Shown: piece after piece, positions 12,218 to 22,706 of the stretch
Numbering within the stretch: the first letter of the stretch is position 1
Layout of the letters: each line of letters starts with the position of its first letter
Assembly (NCBI GenBank): GCA_020747065.1
Contig: JAGMVK010000004.1
Location: 310,001 to 374,000 of the forward strand
Direction of reading: 5' to 3'
DNA from: Cadophora sp. MPI-SDFR-AT-0126
Taxonomy: Eukaryota > Ascomycota > Leotiomycetes > Helotiales > Ploettnerulaceae
DNA length: 64,000 nt
The notes under the pieces: generated by a model
What the model was told of the DNA's origin: nothing
Database searches by the model: none
What the model saw: the letters and a program-made list of their open reading frames with translations, nothing else
Program-made: the position numbers and the translations under genes

Positions 12218-13786
12218 ATGGCTCCACCTCCAATCAGCCTCATCGAGGACCTGAGTCGCAATGAAATCGAGAAATTAACCCAACTCCTTATCCTACCACC
12301 CATGACAGCACCGGACCAAGTTTGGCTTCAACAGCAGTCTCACTTCATTCCTACACTACCCCTAAAGCTCAAGAGACCCGAATCACTCCTTCCCCGCATT
12401 GCCATGTCCTTCCCCTTTGGCAAACAAAAGGCTCATCTCTGCCCCTCCCACAAACCTCTCAATCCACATCTCATCCGCCGCATCTTCTTGCAAGTCTCCG
12501 CGGAATGTACGACGCGGCTTGGTCGTCTCGTCTCAAACCCTTACCTTCCCACTGACATAGCTGTCCATGTCAAGGCTCTGCAAAAAGCGAACAGCCTCTG
12601 GATGTCGCCAGATATATACCGCTGGACCTTCCAGTGCCAGCCACACGAAGAGCGCTACGACCGTATTGCTTCGGACTGCGAGGCTTGTATCCTCGCGGCT
12701 GTAGGCGGGAATATCTGTATCCTGCAGCAGTTACGAGCTTCAATGTTAGGGCGGAAGAAGAACAGAGGAGTATTTCCAAGGCTCTTGCCGCTGGTTGAGA
12801 GTTGGATCAAGTGGATGGGAGCAGAAACAGTGGTGCGTGAGGAGAGTGATCAGCTTGCCAGGGAAATTCGCAACTGTAGAAAGCAGATGCGGGAGGCGAG
12901 GAGGCAGAAGAGGAGGAATGAGGAGGAAGGTATTTTGGATCCTCCTCCTGAGATGTCTCCGACGACGTGTTCTAATGCCCAGAACCCATTTGTAGACCCA
13001 ACGTATGATCACATAGGTACACCACTTCCCAATCACCAGAGCGCTGCCCACGGACCTAAGAATCCCTTCGCAGACCCAGTATATGATCATGGACCATTCC
13101 AAAATAAGGTTTACGGGCACGAAGATCGCGACGAACATGAGCAGGACAATGAACCCGAAGGTTCCATCATCGACTTCTACGCGCGTCGTCTCTCCTCAGC
13201 TAACCTCACCAACCGCAACAACAACACACGAACCCAAAACGAAGCCAAAATCCACCCCGCATTCAAAGACTCCATGGTCTTCCAATTCCAGACTAATGCC
13301 ACTACTTACACCCTCCCACAGAACAACCCATTCAACGATCAGGATGACCAGGAGTCTGATTCCCTACCACCCAGACCAGGGAATCCAACCGCCTACTACG
13401 ATCCAGAAGCCCTTCCCAATGGCGGCGGAGGACCAACGCATCGCGGAGCAAGCGCTCGCGTGCACCAACCTCCTCCGCTAGCTTACCACAATCGCACGAC
13501 TGTCAAGCAGATGCAAAATTCATGGAAGCGCGCAACGGGATACTCGGAGAGCGTATACAGTCGGGATGTAGACGAGGGGATGCCGCCTCCGTCTTCGTTT
13601 GCACAACAGAATGGTGGGAATCAGACAACGGTGGGAGGGAGGATCGAGGAGGAGGAGGGAGAGTATGTGCCGCCGAGGCGGGGGTGGAAGAAAGCTGACG
13701 GTGAGGAGGGGAGGGGGGATGGAGATGGAGATGAGAGGGGGAGAAGGAGGGATACGAAGGTTACGATTTTTGGGGATTTTATCTAG
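12218..13786 (+). CDS. Hypothetical fungal protein with NPF motifs and disordered tail
   Basis: A single exon of 522 aa if translation starts at the ATG at 12218 (MAPPPISLIEDLSRNEIE); the frame is open 13 codons further up, to 12179. Residues 1-200 look folded, with Cys and His clusters such as LCPSHKPLNPHL and SDCEACILAAVGG. A very basic coiled segment follows near 230-250 (REIRNCRKQMREARRQKRR). The rest is low complexity and rich in Pro, Gln and Asp. Three Asn-Pro-Phe motifs stand out in repeated settings: NPFVDPTYDH, NPFADPVYDH and NPFNDQ. NPF tripeptides are known ligands of EH domains in endocytosis, so a link to membrane traffic is possible, but that is inference. I recognise no named family. 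Confidence 0.75.
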   Translation: MAPPPISLIEDLSRNEIEKLTQLLILPPMTAPDQVWLQQQSHFIPTLPLKLKRPESLLPRIAMSFPFGKQKAHLCPSHKPLNPHLIRRIFLQVSAECTTRLGRLVSNPYLPTDIAVHVKALQKANSLWMSPDIYRWTFQCQPHEERYDRIASDCEACILAAVGGNICILQQLRASMLGRKKNRGVFPRLLPLVESWIKWMGAETVVREESDQLAREIRNCRKQMREARRQKRRNEEEGILDPPPEMSPTTCSNAQNPFVDPTYDHIGTPLPNHQSAAHGPKNPFADPVYDHGPFQNKVYGHEDRDEHEQDNEPEGSIIDFYARRLSSANLTNRNNNTRTQNEAKIHPAFKDSMVFQFQTNATTYTLPQNNPFNDQDDQESDSLPPRPGNPTAYYDPEALPNGGGGPTHRGASARVHQPPPLAYHNRTTVKQMQNSWKRATGYSESVYSRDVDEGMPPPSSFAQQNGGNQTTVGGRIEEEEGEYVPPRRGWKKADGEEGRGDGDGDERGRRRDTKVTIFGDFI

Positions 13787-14879
13787 ACTCATCCGTATCT
13801 TTAACCCCAACCTCAGAGTTCTCAGGACATTTAGATGTCTCATTGACGTCCCATTTGACATAGTAAATTTGGTAGCTTTATTTAACTTGTCTCATTTTCG
13901 CTTCATTGACTTCTTAGTAATATGTCCGATGTGTGAGGAAGGAAGGATATCTCGAAGAGGCGGTTGCAGAGACTTGATTCCTAAATTCTATAGGACGATG
14001 AAGCTTGTGTAGTGCCAACTTTTTAGCTCCCAAAGGGGCTCGTTCTGGCTCCCTTAATACTCGGTTAAACTTTCCTCGTTATTTCTCCAGGCACAGATCC
14101 TATTTTGGCTCCCTTTCAACCGAGGCCTCCGGAACCATTTTTTGGACCAAGAGAGGCACACAAAGGGGACTGCCCAGCAGACGATGTTTTGCAGGACTTT
14201 TGGAATTCGTAGCAGAACGTTGGCAGCGATGCTTTGGATGCATGAGAATGGTGGAACGTCCAGTGGGGTGCGATCACATAACGTAAGGAGAATGTGTTGT
14301 GGTCTGTGGAGTAATTTGTTGACCACCATCTCAATTGCAAATTGACGCAGAGTTCTGTTACAGATGTGGTGCTGTGTGGAAGGAATGCTCTTGCGGTGAC
14401 TGGAACCGGAGTTACTGGAGCTACGAGCGCAGCTTCTTCTGCCAGTTGCTGAACGGCAGTTGGGTGTGAGAGCCATTACGCAGAGGCTAGAGCGGAATCA
14501 CGAGTGTGGACATCATGGGAAGTGGCAACGAAGGGATAATTATCGCCGGAGAGGTTATGTTTGTGATTACTGTGACGACCGACACTGGAAATATATCCTG
14601 GCATGCCGTCACTGCCATCTCATAGCTCGTGAAAGCTGCGTCGCCATCGGGTTTAGCTGCTGCCACTGGCTTTGCAGGCTTCATCATCTGAGCGTTTGGC
14701 GACAGACAAGAGCGAGACATCATGAGGAAAAAGTGGTATTACGAAAGGGGCTGATAGGGCAGTGGAGTGAAAGACGTACGGAGACACCCTATTTGAGGAA
14801 GTGGGGCCATGGATTAGAACTATGGACAAAGAATGGAACCTTTAATAACCATCAGGACCGATCTAGGTCAAGTGCACTA
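13787..14879. other. Intergenic between convergent genes
   Basis: Lies between a + gene and the 3' end of a minus gene. Several overlapping frames up to 140 codons exist on both strands (for example 14054-14476 minus), but none joins into a recognisable protein. No gene assigned. Confidence 0.4.
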
Positions 14880-15860
14880 TCATGCAACACTGCCTTGCAT
14901 AAAAACCATAAGAACTGCGGAATACCTAAACGCAATCATCAGCACAACCAATCTTTAAGCCCGATAAAGAGGACTTACGCAGCAGTAGCAGCCAGCGTCT
15001 CAAACGGCTTGGCAATGGTCACAGATTGTATCAACCCCAAAAACACAACAATGAAAGCAGTGATGATAGCCAGTCTCGCAGCAGACAGATGAACATACGT
15101 CAAGATCCAAAGCGGAGCAACAAGCATGGCGAGACCAACGAGACATATCGTTACCGTCACGAACCCTTCGAGTCGTTCATTCCGTTCGTAATACATGGTC
15201 TTCGGGTCGTAGTAGGTCTGATCCTGTGGCTCTCGGCGAAAGAATGGCAGCCAGCCGAAGCGTGTCGACCTCTCGAGCAAGCGTCTCAAAGGGGTTCGAA
15301 AGCGAGGGTTAACCTGAAAAAGGTCGTCGGTTTGGTTGAGGTAGGCTTGCTCGTGTTCATCGATGGCATCTTCGTTCGTGATATGCCAGTTCTTGACATG
15401 TTGGACGTCTTTTGCTGAGACTTGAGGCCGCGAGCGAATGTTGGAGTGATTCACGATGAACTCATCTGCTTGGAAGTCAGTGTTCTGAAGTATCTTGATC
15501 CGCCCAGGGCGTACTATATTCTTTCAGCTTCTCCTTGATTTCAAGAAGAAGATTTTTCCGCTCTGCCTGCTGTACACTCTCTTTCCGGAAAGAGCCATTG
15601 TGTTGTCTTGGTGCGGTCTTCTGACTGTATTCTTCATCTAATGATTTCAGTTTTGCTTCGGCCACACATATCTCATCTTGTAGTAGTAACAAGATTCTTG
15701 CGTTCAAAGTTCCAAAGCGGCGGAAGATGAGGAAGTCGTCGTCGCTAGCAAGAAACCAAGCGTATTTCTTGTAGCCGGTGTACTTCCACGGTTGGTCAAA
15801 TATGTCGTTATCAGTTATCCCGTTTACTGTACCAGGAACCTGGCTCATTGCGTATGCCAT
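14880..15860 (-). pseudogene. DUF6594 membrane protein gene with a 1-nt frameshift
   Basis: The minus strand encodes a fungal DUF6594 protein. The start at 15860 leads into KYAWFLASDDDFLIFRRFGTLNARILLLLQDE, then LKSLDEEYS, NNGSFR-like HNGSFRKES and KEKLKEY. After a frame change near 15495-15500 come VSAKDVQHVKNWH, RRLLERSTRFG, PKTMYYERNERLE and two transmembrane helices (TVTICLVGLAMLVAPLWIL; IITAFIVVFLGLIQSV), then KPFETLAATAA. A 53-nt intron (14978-14926) joins the last exon, 14925-14880, giving YSAVLMVFMQ, the family's usual end. The frames meet at CAAG. One extra base (CAAAG) would restore them, and no intron fits there. So this is either a one-base deletion in a real gene or an assembly error; everything else is intact. 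Role of the family: unknown. Confidence 0.8.
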
Positions 15861-18214
15861 GATTGAGGGACGACTGTACTTCTTTGTCGACGATGAGGCG
15901 ATGGGTGTGGCTCGAGTGGCTGGAATTCACGATAATTATGATTGGCTCCAGGCTCTGAGACATGAAGCCACACGAGGGCAGAAAATACCGCACTGTGGAT
16001 TTTGCACAATCGTGAGGACATCTGAGTTTACGATGTTCTAGGACCAAGCAGGCAGAAATCGAGTGCGGGAGGGACAGGTTGTTAGCGCGATTACTATCCT
16101 CGACACATTGCGATTGAAATTCGAGAAGACCGCGGTGGGGATGACTCAAACAGCGAAGCATCGAAGCAGCGAAAGGGAAAGCCAGCAAAATTGAAGTGCA
16201 TGGAGGGAGGCATGGCTTCAGCTCAGGACGCAAATTCGACACAGGCAAATGATGGAGATGCTCAAGGAGATCGATCGACTTCTTCGCGCGATAAACACGA
16301 AAGAGAAGGCGGGCCAGAGACAATGTTAGAGAGATATCTGTTGGACACACAGAAGCATGAACAAGTAGCCATGGGTGTGAGTTCAAGCGTGGGAGACGAA
16401 GTTGGAAAGACAAAGGCGGATCCGCCACCCGTTAAACCATCGAAGTTCTAGAGAAGAACCCGCACAGAGATAACGCCAGTCAATGTTTGAGAGCACTCTA
16501 CAATCCATCGAGAACCGCTTTGCTCAAACTACACTGTTCTTGATATATTTTGATTGTCTAAAGAGTATTCTGATTCAACCAGAGTGCCACGAGTATACAC
16601 AACTTCTCCTGTTCTAAGGTGTCAGTCACATGTGGACTACTGCCTAGTGGGTATCGAATCACAATTCAGCAACAAACCTTATGTCTCGAATCACTGGAAC
16701 TCATTCAGCAATCAACAAAAAGCAGGTCCCGTATCCTATTGCTGATGTTGTCCTTACTCTTCCTTCAAACACAGATCGTCAAATGAGAGAAATGAGCCTA
16801 GCCGGCAATTCATCAAACCAGTATTCCACCGAAGTGACCCCCAGTCCAACTCTCTGGTACTCGACTGCGCCCTCGGGGCCGGGGGACAGTGGCAGCAGCA
16901 CATAATAAAATTCGACAAGGACGACTTGATCAAGACTCTAAAGATAGAGCTTGTGGAACCAGCTGCCACTGTCGCCCACCCCTCATTCGCCGTGAGGTCT
17001 TCATCCTTCCTTGCAATGACATGTTTCTTCAATTGCAAGCTCAAGTATAGTATTTTAATCACACCCTCCCTATCACTTGACACTACCTTAAGCATCCTTT
17101 CGCTTATCATATTGCCTTCTGGGTCTGGGTGCATTCTCGGCTCGACTGACGCGTCAAACTTGCGCCCCCCACTACCGATCTTGACTACTACCAGACTTGA
17201 TGCTGGATGAACAATTCTCCCAAACCCAAGGGTTCAAATCACCATAATCGAATCGAATCCTATATCAGCCCCGGGGCTACAAGTAGAACTATCGCAAATC
17301 TACCACCTACAACACCAAAGTACCAGTAAGAGGACGAAGTTCTGGAGCTATTGGGGGTATGGAAAGAGCATGACGGCGACTGGCTCTGTCCGTCTCTCTC
17401 GCAAGAAGCTTTAGAATTATCACAGACAAGTGCAAAATCCTGCTTGTCAACCACGACGAAGGTGAAGGCAAGGTAATGATTTGCAGGTCTTTTCAGTTGG
17501 GTATTAGACCAAATAAATCCTGCTAAGGACATTATATGCGTCGTATGGAACGTTAGTTGGACTTAGTCTTTCAAGTTAGGCGTTCCACTCGGCTTGCTTC
17601 TGGATAAACACATTTTAATAGAAAGAAATTGGAATTATTACAACATGACCTCGGCGTTTGAAATCCCAAGGTGGTTTCCAATCAGATTCTCAAAGGTAGG
17701 CTTTGCGCCATGTGTCCTCCCAGTCATCGCATGGTTCGGTCGTGGGAAAAGCTGTGGTTCTGGCGAGTCTTGGTCCAAGATGTAGCACTCCATACTCACT
17801 AAAGTCGTCAAGTTGGAAGGAACCCAGCATAAATGAAGATACCGGCTCAAGTTAGAGCACACTATTAGAACTTTTTCATAATTATTATGGTATAAGTAAA
17901 GGAAATCGCACAAGCCTTCTATGAAGCGTTGTTTGTAAAAGCATACGAAAGATAGTTTCGAGAATTTCGCGGCTGGACACTGGCTAAAAAGCTTGAAAAT
18001 ATATGTCAATGAGCTTTTTGAGCCTCATTTCCCCCCTTCCTTTCAACGATTTGTATAGTACAATACTATACAGGGGCTAAATATCAATACTGTAGCATTA
18101 TAGTAATAGAATAAGAAATATGATATGGGAGAGGTTAAGAAGTGTTGCCTTCCCAGTTAGCTTTTCAGATTTTAAATGTAGAGAATGAAGTGGCTGGGTG
18201 TTATATGTAATAGA
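15861..18214. other. Gene-poor stretch with unassigned open frames
   Basis: No gene supported. A small + frame at 16191-16451 (86 codons, hydrophilic, ending VKPSKF) and minus frames at 16754-17134 and 17260-17532 have plausible composition but no family match. 17560-18214 is AT-rich and contains the inverted repeat GTATAGTA-caa-TACTATAC near 18054-18073. Such AT-rich DNA next to damaged genes suggests an accessory or decaying segment. Confidence 0.4.
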
Positions 18215-20190
18215 CCGACAGGTGGGTGCGCTGCAATCCGGGCTCGAAAGTATCGAGACGAAACCTGGACGGGTGCGCGAGCTATTTCGAAAGCCTGTCA
18301 AGGCTGTCAAGATCAATCTGAAGACAAAAGATATCGAGTTTATCCGCCATCAGATTCGTAGTTATAGCAGTGCAGTGCAAATGACCCTACATATGGTTGG
18401 AATGTAGGTACTCTTTATTGAAGGTCATACAGCTGTTGATATTTTTTAGATGTCTTTCGATCGACGGCAACAAGCAGGTTGAAACGCTAGGGGCAGGTCT
18501 GGGCTAGCAGTTGGCAACTCTGGCAGCGCAGATTACAGATGTGCAGACTAAAGTTTCAGAGATCAATGATAAGGAAAATGACGAGGGGGAAACTCTTGTC
18601 ATGGATGAGCCAGAGAATAAGCAGCACGTTCAGCATATGGAGGAATATATACAATCCGCCAAAACAATTTTCTCTAACGCCACCGTCTATAATGGAAGTG
18701 TTTCTGGAACCGTTATCGGAGATTCTGACGATGTAGCATATATGGCTGGGAAATTTGGTTCTGTTCTTAGGCTCAATGACGATCAGAGAAATCGGGTTAA
18801 TCAATGGCTCCCTGGCGAGCTAGAAAAGGAAGGTATGGCGTGACACACTATTTCTCCATTACATAGATACTGACGGTCCCGTCAGAAAGCGACACAGACG
18901 ACGACGACGACGACGTGGACGTCTCGCTGTTCGAAGCAAGACTTGCAGTTGCGAAGAAGAGCTTGAAAGCCAAAGATTACAAAGCAGCCGAAGCTCAGTT
19001 TAAATTATGCGTGGCAAACACTGCGGTTATGAAAACACTACCTACACACGCTGTCATCGACCTAAAGCTCGACTTGGCTTCGGCTTGTCAGGGGTTTGGG
19101 AATAATGCTGGACAACGGGCAATCCTCTTGGAGCTGTTGCAACACGATGACCTATCAAAGGTTCAAACGCTACATTTACAGCACCTCCTAGCAGTGGCCT
19201 ATCTAGATGGCATGCAGTTTGACCTAGCTCACAATTATGCGAAAGAGGCAATGAGAGGTCGCAAGAAGCTTTGGCCGACATCATGAATCCTACTACGAAA
19301 GCGTGAGTCTGCTTGTTGACATCTGCGAGGCCCAGTCCAATATTGAAGATGCCGATGTCTATCGACATCTTCTCCCGGAAGGCTACCAGAAAGAAACGGC
19401 ATCATCCCTTGCGGCTCCATCCAAGGATACTGCTACGACTAAGCTACTTGCTGAAAATAGATATGATATCAATAACAAGAAGACCTATTTCGAAGCTCTT
19501 CAGTGGGCCTCTAATGAAAAACAGCAGGAAATCGTGAGATTGTTGCTAAAGCGAGAACCAGACATTGTAGGGAAAGATGAAGACTGGGGACAGATGCTTT
19601 GGGAGGCAGTAAGAGGAGGACATGAGGATATGGTTCAATACTTGCTGGACCAAGGAGCCATAATCGATGCAACTCCTAAGAAGGGAGAAGCGGCACTTGG
19701 TTACGCAGCCGAACTTGGCAAAGAGTCGATCACACGCTTATTGCTCGACCGAGGGGCCAAACCAAACCCGCCTGGACACAGTTATGATATCGATACCGGT
19801 TATAGTGGTGCTGCTCTTTTCCGCGCAGCCGGGAATGGACATGAGAGCATCGTAAGGCTGCTGCTCGACCGGGGCGCTCTCATTGACGGGAAAGGGTATA
19901 TTGGAATGTCTCCACTGCAGCTAGCAGCTTCCCGAGGTCACTTGGCTATCGTACGTCTGCTGCTAGACCGTGGCGCCAATGTTAACGCCACCAGCTCGAC
20001 GGGAAGCACCGCGCTGATGGATGCTGCGTTCAACGGGCGGCCGGAAATCGTTCGCTTGCTTCTCGATCATGGGGCAGATGCTGATATGAAGACTAAGAGC
20101 ACCGCTATGAGTTACGCCAAGGAGAAGCATCATGACGATGTAGTGAGGGTGTTGAAATCATATCGGAGTGGGCTACGTAAGTTATGGTAA
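18215..20190 (+). pseudogene. STAND-type N-domain / TPR / ankyrin protein, truncated and broken
   Basis: The parts follow the order of a fungal NLR-like protein without the NTPase. First comes the end of a fungal STAND N-terminal domain (LESIETKPGRVRELFRKP, then IRSYSSAVQMTLHM), spliced at 18404-18449 to LSIDGNKQVETLGAGLG. A TAG follows in frame at 18505-18507, and then QLATLAAQITDVQTKVSEI. A second intron (18833-18885) leads to a poly-Asp stretch and TPR-like helices (AKDYKAAEAQFKLC, LHLQHLLAVAYLDG). Near 19261-19275 the frame shifts to GRHHESYYESVSLLVDI, and six or so ankyrin repeats run to 20190 (for example SPLQLAASRGHLAIVRLLL). The first part of the N-domain, including a start codon, is missing upstream. 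One nonsense codon, one frameshift and a lost 5' end suggest a pseudogene. In fungi, intact relatives act in non-self recognition. Confidence 0.8.
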
Positions 20191-20710
20191 GCCATAAGCT
20201 GTTATAAAGGGCCTCTCTCACCCAGAGAGATGTTATCTGGGAAATACGCTGTAGTGTGCTGCCATAGGTTAGCAACCGTCGATCTATGATTTCCAATCTG
20301 TCTCAGCTCCACCGGCTGCTCGTGAAAAAGGGGGGCAGGGATAAGGTACTAGAAGTAAAATAAACACGGATTGTGAATTATTCTCTAGTGATTGAAATGC
20401 CCTGATCTGTGTTTTCAGCCTCGCCGTTCATGCACCAAACCAAATCCTACGATGAGCTCCTTCCGACTTCAAACGGAACAGTGTATTTATTTCCACCCGA
20501 AGGAAAGACCTCTTGTCTCGTTCCTGGAGGCGTCTCGGCACGAAGGGGATAGACGTTAGAATATAATATAAACAACAATGTGTTCTTTCCGAAAATGAAT
20601 GGTGCACACTTGTAAACATAGAGTCGAAAGTTGACACTGAAGTCTCGCTTAGAATGCCGAGCTTGCCATTATTTGTTTCCAAGCTTTTGATTCACCATTC
20701 TATTTCACGC
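20191..20710. other. Intergenic between convergent loci
   Basis: Between the ankyrin pseudogene (+) and the 3' end of fumarylacetoacetase (-). No gene seen. Confidence 0.5.
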
Positions 20711-22074
20711 TTAAAAAGTAACTGCACTTTCTATCTGGCCTTCACACACGCCAAAACCAACTCTCTCACCATCCTCACCACATACCCCTCGAATAGTAAC
20801 TACATCGCCATCCTTCAAAAACTTCCGCGTATCCATGCCAGCTAGCATAATATCCTTCTTGCCTCCCCAGTTCATCTCAAGCATACTTCCAACGTCCCCA
20901 CCTCCCTCACTCTTCCCACTGATTGTTCCACTACCCAGCAGGTCTCCTACAGCCATCGGACATCCACCCGAAGTATGATGCGCTATCATCTGCGGGAAGC
21001 TCCACAGCAGATTCTTCCCACTGGTCTTCGAGATAGTAGTCGTAGCGCCATCCGGCGTCGTGAGATCAACTTCCAATCTAATATCATAAATGCTATCCTC
21101 TCTCTTCTCCTGCAAATGCGGCAGGATCTTCGTCTCGTTCGGCAATTTCGTCGTCCGGAAAGGCTCCAACGCATCGGCAAGCACAACCCACGCGCTGATA
21201 CTCGTTCCGAAGTTCTTTGCATTGAAAGGACCGAGCGGGACGTACTCCCAAGTCTGGATGTCGCGCGCGCTCCAGTCGTTCATGAGGACGTAGCCGAATA
21301 TGTGTTGGTCTGCGTCTGCGATCTTGATGGGCTCTCCGAGAGCGTTGGGTTTGCAGAGGAAGCAGCCAAGTTCGAGTTCGATGTCGAGACGGCGGCAGGG
21401 ACCGAAGGTGGGTATTTTTGGGTCGGCTGTGGGATCGAGGAGAATTTGGCCGTTTGGACGACGGATGGGAGTACCTGAAATTACGACGGAGGAGGCACGC
21501 CCGTGGTAGCCGACTGGGAGATGGGTGTAGTTTGGTTGGAGGGCGTTGGCTGGACCCCGGAACATAGTACTGGAAGAGGAGGTCAGCTCCCTGTTACTAG
21601 AAGCTTTGTGCTGGTGATAGGTACATACCCAACATTGAAAGCATGATTGATACCAGCGAAGAAATCCGTGTAGTCTCCTATTTGCATAGGCAGATGTGTC
21701 TTGGTATCCTCCTTTTTCAACAAAGCACTCTGTTTCAATTCCTCATTATCTTTCAAGATGCTGGCATGTTTCCCGCTCTCTGAAAACACTTCCTGCAAGT
21801 AGGCCCTCACTTCTCTGTGAAATGGTCTTCCCAAAGCTGCGAAAGCATTCAGTGTAGGTTGTGCAAAGACATCGATATGTTTCTCAATTGAGGGACTTCC
21901 AGAAAATCCCTTGCCCTGTGAGAAAGCCAGCAGATCCAAGACATGGTCGCCAATTGCTACCGCAGGCCGCTTTTGATCTCGAGAATTTCTTGAGGTTATG
22001 ATGCCGAAAGGAATGTTAGAAAGGGAGAAATCACTTTCTGCGGGGATCGCGAGCCAGGACTTGAGAGGAGCCAT
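20711..22074 (-). CDS. fahA: Fumarylacetoacetase
   Basis: Two minus-strand exons, 22074-21629 and 21569-20711, joined over a 59-nt intron, give 434 aa, the usual length. It hydrolyses 4-fumarylacetoacetate to fumarate and acetoacetate, the last step of tyrosine, phenylalanine and phenylacetate breakdown. The N-domain has SDFSLSNIPFGI. The splice rebuilds HAFNVGTMFRGP. The catalytic domain has LPVGYHGRASSVVISGT, LDIELELGCFL, FGYVLMNDWSARDIQTWEYVPLG and MAVGDLLGSGTISG, all canonical. I chose the ATG at 22074 (MAPLKSWLAIP) because homologues start there. The frame is open up to an ATG at 22179, which would add 35 residues with some mitochondrial-targeting character. It lies head-to-head with a CYP504 gene whose product feeds the same pathway. 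Confidence 0.95.
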
Positions 22075-22706
22075 GTTCGTTGATGTTGTGGTGAAGAGGC
22101 GAACAGAGAATCGTATTTTACAGCCTGTAGGTTTCTTTTGAGTCGAGAACGGGAAAGAACGGATAGTAGTCCGGAACATAGAGGTAGGATCTAGAGAATC
22201 TAGAGCCGAAGGATATTTCTTGAAGCTATCCTGAGCTGCATGGGCATGCCATGCTTTGGCTCTCAGCGCGGGGTACGCGGCGCCAGTTCCGCCCTCGGTT
22301 GGACCTCCTTTCCACTCTTCAACGTGCCATTCCGCTTCGCCTCAAACCTTCTTTTCCCCCTGTCACAAGCGATCGACCAGCTCCTGGATAGCTTCACCAA
22401 CAGATTTCTTCCCCAGTATCCCCACGGGGATATGCATGCAGCCCAGTGTGCGGAAAGTAGCCGCAGATTCTCTGGCTTCGGAGCAATGTATCCAATGAGA
22501 ACACTGCTTATTCTCTACCAAATGCAGCTGCGACGCTGTAGAGGAGGGGGTGACTGCAGATGAGTGAGAGCTTGAGGGACGAGAGCGTGACTTCGCCGTC
22601 TTAATATGTCTCGTCGTTTATTAGTACAAGACGTCAAGAATATATATCCTCCCTCGCAGTTATTGTTTGCTTCTTCAACCATGAGCTCGCATGTCACTCT
22701 TCAACC
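22075..22706. promoter_or_regulatory. Shared divergent promoter of fahA and CYP504
   Basis: This 632-bp gap separates the starts of two genes from one catabolic route, so it probably carries both promoters. No specific binding site could be identified with confidence. 22075-22179 could instead be coding if fahA starts at the upstream ATG. Confidence 0.5.

Noticed and set aside
14054..14723. Minus-strand open frames that look partly protein-like
   Set aside because: Frames do not join through convincing splice sites and show no known domain.
16191..16451. Small + strand open frame with hydrophilic composition (86 codons)
   Set aside because: No family match, no splice support, and a longer frame runs opposite. 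It could be real but I cannot support it.
16754..17532. Two minus-strand frames of 126 and 90 codons
   Set aside because: Composition is plausible, but there are no motifs or exon joins that make a recognisable protein.
18054..18073. Inverted repeat GTATAGTA-caa-TACTATAC
   Set aside because: Short and in AT-rich DNA, where such palindromes arise easily; no partner copies seen.
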